Below are positions 37,100-43,226 of a DNA stretch of 43,226 nt, piece after piece. The position numbers and the translations under genes are program-made. Origin of the DNA: Rodentolepis nana (taxonomy: Eukaryota; Platyhelminthes; Cestoda; Cyclophyllidea; Hymenolepididae); NCBI GenBank assembly GCA_900617975.1, contig UZAE01000074.1, positions 1-43,226 on the forward strand, given 5' to 3'. A model generated the notes under the pieces. The model ran no database searches. It saw only the letters and a list, made by a program, of their open reading frames with translations, and was not told where the DNA came from. Within the stretch, counting starts at the first letter, position 1, and each line of letters starts with the position of its first letter.

Positions 37100-37640
37100 G
37101 TATTCGAAGGCCGCAAAAACATTCAGAAAAGTGAGGTCCTAAAGATTGGCTGGCAATCATTTTTGACTTTCCCTGAGGTGCATCAGAAACCAAAACCCCT
37201 TGCAGTCACCCATATCTACAACGACACACTATTTTACTTCGTCGTCCAGAGCTAAACCACCACAAGGTCAGCAAGTCCAAACACACATTAAAATTCACAC
37301 TGAGTTACCCTCAAAAATAACCACAGTCATCGGATCATCCTCACAGGATACGCATCCAAAAACTGTCAGTTTGTGAAATTTTTTCCGTAGACCTAGAGAA
37401 ACGTCCTTGGGACTGCATATAAGCCAAGTTGTCTCATACTCCACCCACTGTCCTTTACATTCTGACGACAAATTTTCCATTGGGCAATAACCAGAAGAGT
37501 TTTTCTTCACCAAAATGCTTCATTTTACTCACGTGTACCGTCGTCATTGTCAGTCAATTTTAGAAGGGGGAGGGCATTTCTGTGATAATTTGACATCTGA
37601 GGAAATTGAGGACTAGCCGTAGTGCCGTTAGAGAGAGACT
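37100..37640 (-). other. GC-richer block with broken coding-like frames
   Basis: Base composition is clearly less AT-rich than its neighbours. On the minus strand the frame at 37513-37295 (TTG start) gives 72 residues with several cysteines (C10, C19, C33, C54, C57), and a second frame from an ATG near 37544 gives about 30 residues overlapping it. Stops and frame changes interrupt both. A decayed exon, retrocopy or transposon gene could look like this. I recognise no family and do not assign a function. Confidence 0.25.
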
Positions 37641-39550
37641 GAAATATTCAATTCACATGAGGAAATTTAATTCCAATATCAGGGCGTTTCAACACTCTCA
37701 CAAATCACATTTTTAATTTAATTGTCTGTATGATTGTCTGTTTTGTTAGCTTCTTCCACCACTCTTGATTTGCCGTCCTCATTTTAATTAATTAGTATGT
37801 GTCGGATACTTCTCATGAGCTTCAGGTGGCCCTAAGCACGGGTCATGATCACCTTTTATTATAATTAATAAAACAGTTTACATGTAAAAAATATTCGTAT
37901 TTCAGTGCTAAATATCGGTTTGCACTGAATTTTCTAACAAGATGACATAGGAAGTAAAATATTTTTGTAAATAAGAGTAATTTACAGTTAAAATTACCGC
38001 AAATAATTTCATTTCGTACTTTTTAGTGATATTTTTTAGCTTATTTATTCGAACGTATTTTTAGTGGTAAAAACTGTTTGTATCATTTTCTTTGGAATAC
38101 ATTATCCTCCGTAACTCAAAAGGTTTAGGAATTCGGAATATTGGATATTATGAGCTTATTTACAACTAAACTGTTTAAACGGATAATCATACTAGTGGAA
38201 AATAAAATTAATACGAACAGTGATTGTTATATGGTGAATCAAGAGGTTTGCTTAACTCAAATGATCGCTGCCAATTCCTCAAGCTTGACGTTAAGAGAGA
38301 CATTTATAACTTGCCTATAAAATTCCGGAATTTAGTAGATTTTACACAGATATGTTGAATAAATAAATTACCTGAATAATCTTAGAGTGATATGTATAAG
38401 CGTGGGATTTAAGGTATTCACTTTTCAGTGTATCTTGAGAAAACTATTTAAAGCAATAAAGGCAATATTTATCAATTTATTTCATTTTTGATGGATTATA
38501 ATGTATCATAAAATATCTTATAAAAATTTGAATTAATTATGAACAAAAATTAATGGAATAAATCATTTTAGGTAATTTTTCCAATGTGGGTTTGCAATTG
38601 GCCAGTTACCATGCGAGATAGTTCAACCAATAGGGATTTGACTTAGGAGACATGCTTTTCGAATTAAAAGAACTTTGTCCATGGTAAGTTGCTAGTTTAT
38701 AGAATTTCATACCCCCATCGGTAAGGTTACTGTCTAAATTTATCCTGATGTCTATATTAGCATGACAAAATAGTTCCACTTTTAATGCTGTTTAAAATTC
38801 GTTAATGGCAAATTTATATATTACAGTATTGGGTCTAATGAGTATTATCAATGAACTATTTTTAACAACCAGTAAGTGCTCTGAAAACCAATGAATCTTA
38901 AATTTACCTCATAATGTAATACAAATGGCATTTTTAATTTAAATAAATCCTCTTTTATATGCAAGAGCTCTTGAAATCTTGTTAAAATTCTTATTTCAAA
39001 TAATAACTGAAATTAAAAATTAAATGAAAGAAAAGTGTGATTGAAGAAAGGTAAGATATTTGGTGATTTATTAATTATGACTCTGAAGTGACTAAATCAC
39101 CTATTTATTTGCATGTTCAATGTTTTTCCTCAACACTCTCTTAGATCCTGCATATAACGCACTGCTCAAGAGACTGCAAATTAAAAGCTTGTTCTCTTTT
39201 TATCACTATGCATTTAAATTTTAACTGATAGAAGTGCCAGAAGACGAATTTAATGTAGGTCAAATATATTATACCTGACTCAGTTTTCTTAAAATCAAAT
39301 CTAGTTAATGAAAGATAAGTTGGAAACGTAAGCCTAAAAGATTAGGCATAGGTTAAAGTGAGTGAAATGACGGAACTAAAGGCCTTTTTGGGCAAACTTT
39401 AGATAGCTTTAAGAGGCATGTTATTTAGATTGCATACTTATAAGTAAAAGTGAGACGCAGTTCCAGATTTCCTGTAGTACTTTTGCAAATTACTTTTAAA
39501 TTATTTCTTAATTAAAATCTTCCTAATACGTTTAAAATACACTAATTTTG

Positions 39551-39568
39551 GTCCATTTTTTCTCTTAG
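39551..39568 (+). promoter_or_regulatory. probable 3' splice site before the receptor ORF
   Basis: GTCCATTTTTTCTCTTAG is a strong polypyrimidine tract ending in AG at 39567-39568. If used, the exon starts at 39569, 23 bp before the receptor ATG. That exon would open with ATG AAA GAG TAA (39569-39580), a three-codon upstream frame. The receptor frame itself is open from 39570 to its ATG, so a spliced extension of the N-terminus cannot be excluded. Confidence 0.6.
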
Positions 39569-39591
39569 ATGAAAGAGTAAAGCAAAACGAA

Positions 39592-40842
39592 ATGAACAGT
39601 GCTGAACAATACAATCTGTCTGCCTATTCAAACTGTCCAGCAAATGAACCTGTAGATTATCTAATACTTCTTCAACGATATGTTGTGCCTATTCTATTTG
39701 GAATCGTAGATGTTATCGGTTTTACTGGAAACCTCCTTGTCATAATCGTCATAGCTGGTTACTCCACTATGCGAAACAGCACAAATATTCTCATCCTATC
39801 TCTTGCTCTAGCCGATCTTTCATTCATCATCTGCTGTGTTCCTTTCACCGCGGTTGTCTATGCATTAGAGATTTGGCCGTTGCCTGACATCTTTTGCAAG
39901 ATCTATAACTTTACAACCTTTCTATCCGCATATTGTAGTGTATATACTCTTGTTCTTATGAGTCTCGATCGGTTTCTCGCTGTTGTTTTCCCTTTGAGAA
40001 GTAGGCTATGGAGAACAACAAAGAATACTGTTATAACCCTTATCATAATGTGGATAATTCTTATAGCGGCTAACTTGCCAATCCCAATTACATCGCGAAC
40101 ATTTTACTGGATTGAGCCCGATCAAGAATTCGGATGTAAACGGCGAATGTGTCACATTTCTTGGATGGTTCAACTAGCCGATAATGATATTCCCGTTAAT
40201 ATAAATCAAGAAAATAGCAAATTATTCTATACTATCTTCTTTGTGCTAGGTTACGCATTTCCATTAGCCTTGATCTGCTTATTCTACAGCGTCTTGTTAA
40301 AAGAGTTGCTGTGTGGAAGGGTTTCCAAAATGTCCAAGTCTGTCGAGGCACATAAAGGCAAACGTAAAGCTACTAAACTAGTTATTATTGTAATATCAGT
40401 TTTTGCGGCCTGCTGGTTACCTATTCAGGTTATATTTATGTATCAAAGCTTCTACAGTGATTCTCCAACAATAACATTTCGGGTCTTTCATGTGATGGGT
40501 AATGTCTTGGCCTACGCAAATAGCTGTGTTAATCCTATTCTCTACGCCTTCTTCAGCGACTCATTTCGAGCAGGTTTTGCATCTCTCATTTGCATGGACA
40601 AATCAAAAATGCGTGACGTTCGCTGTGAAAGCAATGCTGATCAAACTGAAATGCTTTCCGTTAGGAATTATTCCAATCGAAAGCATGTGGCATCAGAGCA
40701 AGAAGAAACTTTGAAGAATACTAATTCTAACAATAGGAGCATGAAGAAGACACATCAGAAAGAGGTGGCGTTTGTAGAAAGTGTTTGCGTTCATCCACTT
40801 ACCCAGTATCCTCCAGAATGCCCTGAAAATCTTATTGAATGA
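39592..40842 (+). CDS. AstA-R: class A GPCR, allatostatin-A/galanin receptor type
   Basis: A 416-residue seven-transmembrane receptor, expected at the plasma membrane, coupling a peptide ligand to G proteins. Visible hallmarks: TM1 about 30-55 with GN (N47); TM2 64-88 with LALAD (D75); TM3 from C102, ending LDRFLAVV (D126-R127-F128, the DRF form seen in this family instead of DRY); TM4 with W154; ECL2 with C182 and C187; TM5 with P224; TM6 with CWLP (274-277); TM7 with NSCVNPILYAF (NPILY at 314-318); then helix 8 with C334, a likely palmitoylation site. The basic KGKRKATK before TM6 and the CSVYTLVLMSLDRFLAVV block are typical of allatostatin-A and galanin receptors. N8 (NLS) is a likely N-glycosylation site. 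The start is the first in-frame ATG and has G at -3. The coding region is uninterrupted. The second extracellular loop is longer than in the fly receptor I know. A related kisspeptin- or galanin-type receptor is the main alternative. Confidence 0.88.
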   Translation: MNSAEQYNLSAYSNCPANEPVDYLILLQRYVVPILFGIVDVIGFTGNLLVIIVIAGYSTMRNSTNILILSLALADLSFIICCVPFTAVVYALEIWPLPDIFCKIYNFTTFLSAYCSVYTLVLMSLDRFLAVVFPLRSRLWRTTKNTVITLIIMWIILIAANLPIPITSRTFYWIEPDQEFGCKRRMCHISWMVQLADNDIPVNINQENSKLFYTIFFVLGYAFPLALICLFYSVLLKELLCGRVSKMSKSVEAHKGKRKATKLVIIVISVFAACWLPIQVIFMYQSFYSDSPTITFRVFHVMGNVLAYANSCVNPILYAFFSDSFRAGFASLICMDKSKMRDVRCESNADQTEMLSVRNYSNRKHVASEQEETLKNTNSNNRSMKKTHQKEVAFVESVCVHPLTQYPPECPENLIE

Positions 40843-41093
40843 CAAAGTGCCAATTATCTGTCCTACAGACCCCCCGTGTGCAACAGCTTCAAATTTCATG
40901 TATATATTTGAAAATATTTTGACAGTATGAAGAGATTTCTTTTATTAAATAACGTTTTTTCATATTTAATATATAATTTTATAATATAATTCAATTATGA
41001 TGGCCATAGGAGATTGTTTAGAAAATGCTGAAATATGCTAAAATTGTCTAAGTTAGTCTACGCAATGACTTACAATGAACAGGTGTAGCGCAG

Positions 41094-41103
41094 ATTAAAT
41101 AAA
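41094..41103 (+). terminator. polyadenylation signals of the receptor gene
   Basis: ATTAAA (41094-41099) overlaps AATAAA (41098-41103), about 250 bp after the receptor stop and about 20 bp before copy E of the short repeat. A weaker ATTAAA lies at 40944-40949. Transcript data would decide which is used. Confidence 0.5.
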
Positions 41104-41124
41104 ATGAAGCAACTTAAATCAAAT

Positions 41125-41374
41125 TTATTTATTTATTTCAAATGGCAGGCGTTCTGATAGTTATCATTAGACCTTGAGCTGACTTCGGGCTTCATAGAGA
41201 GGGGGAGGAACATCAAAGTGGAAAAATTCGAGAGGAGCAGAAGAAAGATTCAAAGATGTAAGAGATAAACAGACATATGCCGGAAAAAGGTAAGATGAGT
41301 ACTATGGAAGGGATTGAATATGCAATACGGTGGGGCCATTGTAGTTTGAAGTCAGAAGTCTATCGCACACCCCC
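41125..41374 (-). mobile_element. short retroposed element with internal deletion (copy E)
   Basis: About 250 bp. The tail (TTTATTTATTTCAAATGGCA) and the extreme 5' end (CTATCGCACACCCC) are both present, but about 95 bp of leader between GTCAGAAGT and CTATCGC is missing. AAGT occurs at both sides of the lost segment in intact copies, which suggests a microhomology deletion after insertion. Flanks TAAATCAAAT (41115-41124) and TAAGACCAAAT (41375-41385) may be a decayed target duplication. Confidence 0.85.
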
Positions 41375-41385
41375 TAAGACCAAAT

Positions 41386-42625
41386 AAAAATGTCTCAGGA
41401 GATGAAATCTGACAATTAGAACGCATGAATATAGAATTTAGTGTTTCATAGACTTTTCCTCTTGAAGAAGTTCTTCAAGCAGCAGGCACTTCGAGTGGGG
41501 TTTCTCAAAGGTTTTGAGTATTAAGATAATAGTTGTCAGATCACTACTCGCGTTGGCTAAATGATAGAAATAACTTATCATGTTTAATAGGCAGTAGTTA
41601 TTAAATTCCAGCAGGCGACTTCGTAATTCATTTAATTTACTCATGCGAATACGAAAATACTTTACTTCAAATGAGTTGAGACATATTGCATCGATATGGG
41701 AGATTAATTTTTCGATAGGGAGAAAATATGAGAAATATAGGCATAACAGTTAGACGTTAATAAATTATATCTGAAATATCTCTTATTGCAGTTGATTTAA
41801 ATCAATTTTGAAAATTCGAGTGATAATTTAAGTTAATTTTAACCTAATCAGATTAAAAGTGCTTAATCTCCTACGGTTTTCTACCACCCAAATAATTTTT
41901 CATTACCATGGTCAATCCCCTTTATCTCTGTTATCACTAGTTATTTATTGTCAAAGTTATGAACCCCGTACTCTCATTTGCAAAGCACTACTTTGCTTAA
42001 TTCACTATCGGCGTTTCCTTTGAGATTAATTAGCCTAATCAAGAATTGACGACTTTCGGGTTTTATAACCTAAACAATTTATTGATGGATTAAAACTGTG
42101 CAAATCTCGAATGCATGCACTCATTCCTAACTCCCCAAATTTAGACTTTATAAGTTTAAGCTGCAATTCTCTTTTAATGCCTCTGATTTCAACTAAAACC
42201 TTCAACTTTCGGAATTGGAAAAAGAACTAATCCTCAATTTATCCTTCAAAAGAGAAAATTTGGACAGAACCAATCAAGAGGAAATGAAATTGATAAAGGA
42301 CAATGTTCATTTTGTTGGATTTTACTGCAAATGAGCCTTTAATGAAAATTATATTCCAACTCTGTTTGCCTGGCAGTTGTTAAGGCATTTCAACGTTAGC
42401 ACTGATAAGGGAATTCCAAAGTGCTCAAATAAGCTTTACAGTTTCAAATGAGTCAGTAATTAATTTTTACTTATCATACGAATTCTGAAAAGGAATAAAT
42501 GTTATGAGAACACAAGACAGCCTCATGTCTTCCGTCTTCCTTCCTTTTATTCAATCTTAAATCAATTTACACTAACAAAATTCTTCCTTTCATTCATTGT
42601 AATAGTTATCTAACTTTACAAAGCC
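41386..42625. other. non-coding stretch between copy E and the LINE
   Basis: AT-rich, no recognisable gene. The frame at 41438-41644 (minus) has ordinary amino-acid content and no domain, so it was not called. Confidence 0.55.
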
Positions 42626-42729
42626 GGGGTGCGCGATAGACTTACCTCCTCGTGGTGCACCCTGGACAACGTATTTTCTTACGGCAAAAAAGTCTATCAA
42701 TCGGCATACGTTTTTGACTTCGATTAATT
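42626..42729 (+). mobile_element. LINE 5' leader, shared with the short repeat family (copy F)
   Basis: GGGGTGCGCGATAGACTTAC, GTGGTGCACCCTGGACAACG and ACGGCAAAAAAGTCTATCAA match the 5' ends of copies A-D closely, and the match fades about ten bases before the ATG at 42730. From the 5' end to the ATG is 104 nt here, against 103, 105 and 105 nt to an ATG in copies A, B and C. This segment is therefore most simply the 5' untranslated leader and probable internal promoter of the LINE whose reading frame follows. Confidence 0.75.
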
Positions 42730-43226
42730 ATGATTAGCTTTGAAAAAGGCTATAAGAAAAATCGCCCTCGCCAGGGCGAATCACAATGTCTTCAGATCCT
42801 CCAGTGGAATGCTGGAGGAATGTCTCCGGACAAAAAGATCCAAATACAGAAAATCCTGCAAACCTATGATGTAGACATTTTCACAATTATGGAAGCTAAC
42901 ATTTCGGATGACAAACTGAAGTATTACCAATTCCCAGGTTACACTCTATACAATCTACCTAAACACCGGCAAGTTGCAAGTGGAATTCTAACTGGAGTAA
43001 AAGATGGCCTAACCTCACACTATGACCTAATCAAGAGTATGGGCTCGACACAAGACAAATGTGAAATAATCAGATTAAATGTTTGGAAATGTCAAAATCA
43101 ATTCAAGATATATGCAGTCTATAATCCTCCCCAGAATTGTCCAAACTTTGACTTTCTGAACATCTCACACAAAACCATAGTATTAGGAGACTTCAACGCC
43201 CACTCCACCAGATGGGGCTACAAGGA
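42730..43226 (+). CDS. non-LTR retrotransposon protein, APE-type endonuclease domain (partial)
   Basis: Open from the ATG at 42730 to the window edge, 165 codons with no stop. Residues about 22-165 are an apurinic-endonuclease-like domain, which nicks target DNA to prime reverse transcription. Motifs in order: LQWNAGG with N27; IMEAN with E55; a basic-hydrophobic middle; YAVYNPP (128-134); and VLGDFNAH with D154, N156 and H158. These are the metal-binding and catalytic positions of the family, and all seen so far are intact. Only about 21 residues precede the first strand, usual for this type of ORF2, and an in-frame TGA lies shortly upstream, so the start is credible. Reverse transcriptase should follow outside the window. 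No ORF1 (gag-like) lies between the leader and this frame. It resembles Jockey/I-type LINEs, clade not assigned. A 7-bp GC-rich hairpin lies at 42762-42779. Confidence 0.9.
   Translation, partial: MISFEKGYKKNRPRQGESQCLQILQWNAGGMSPDKKIQIQKILQTYDVDIFTIMEANISDDKLKYYQFPGYTLYNLPKHRQVASGILTGVKDGLTSHYDLIKSMGSTQDKCEIIRLNVWKCQNQFKIYAVYNPPQNCPNFDFLNISHKTIVLGDFNAHSTRWGYK

Larger units (their letters stand above)
35062..39568. other. non-coding stretch upstream of the receptor
   Basis: No supported coding gene. It holds the GC-richer block at 37100-37640 (see its own entry) and a good splice-donor-like site CATG|GTAAGT at 38680-38689, which could end a non-coding first exon of the receptor. If the receptor has a 5' untranslated exon, part of this stretch is its intron and promoter region. 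Confidence 0.5.

Noticed and set aside
40502..40899. Open frames overlapping the receptor 3' half on both strands
   Set aside because: They are shadow frames of the clear receptor coding region.
1..43226. CRISPR arrays, operons and bacterial-type signals
   Set aside because: No regularly spaced repeats, no gene clusters and no ribosome-binding-site pattern. The sequence is clearly eukaryotic.

Overview
The window looks like an AT-rich animal nuclear genome (roughly 30% GC by eye). It has one clear protein-coding gene, long non-coding stretches, eukaryotic splice-type signals and retrotransposon debris with target-site duplications. The gene is most like an arthropod allatostatin-A receptor, so I infer an arthropod. 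A chelicerate is possible, but the sequence alone does not prove it.

Layout. Positions 1-126 (minus strand) hold the N-terminal end of a decayed mariner transposase, cut by the window edge and broken by a frameshift. From about 130 to 39,568 I find no convincing protein-coding gene. This part holds scattered insertions and relics: four large copies (A-D) and two tiny fragments of one ~320-340 bp retroposed family with an (AAAT)n-type tail, two decayed tRNA-like sequences, two short AT microsatellites, several inverted repeats and a few GC-rich patches. At 39,592-40,842 (plus) is a complete, uninterrupted 416-codon class A GPCR of the allatostatin-A/galanin receptor type. A good splice acceptor lies 23 bp before its ATG and polyadenylation signals lie about 250 bp after its stop. 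An internally deleted copy of the short repeat (copy E) lies about 20 bp past those signals. From 42,626 to the window end is the 5' end of a non-LTR retrotransposon (LINE) with an APE-type endonuclease reading frame that runs off the edge.

How the parts relate. The leader of that LINE, about 104 nt from its 5' end to its ATG, matches the 5' end of the short repeat family. In the short copies an ATG sits at almost the same distance (103-105 nt). The simplest reading is that the short elements are non-autonomous, internally deleted relatives of this LINE and were mobilised by it. Perfect or near-perfect target-site duplications (14 bp, 12 bp, 8 bp extending to 15 with one mismatch) and 5'-truncated fragments support target-primed reverse transcription. 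The receptor gene itself is an ordinary peptide receptor. Its single-exon coding region and enlarged second extracellular loop deserve a second look.
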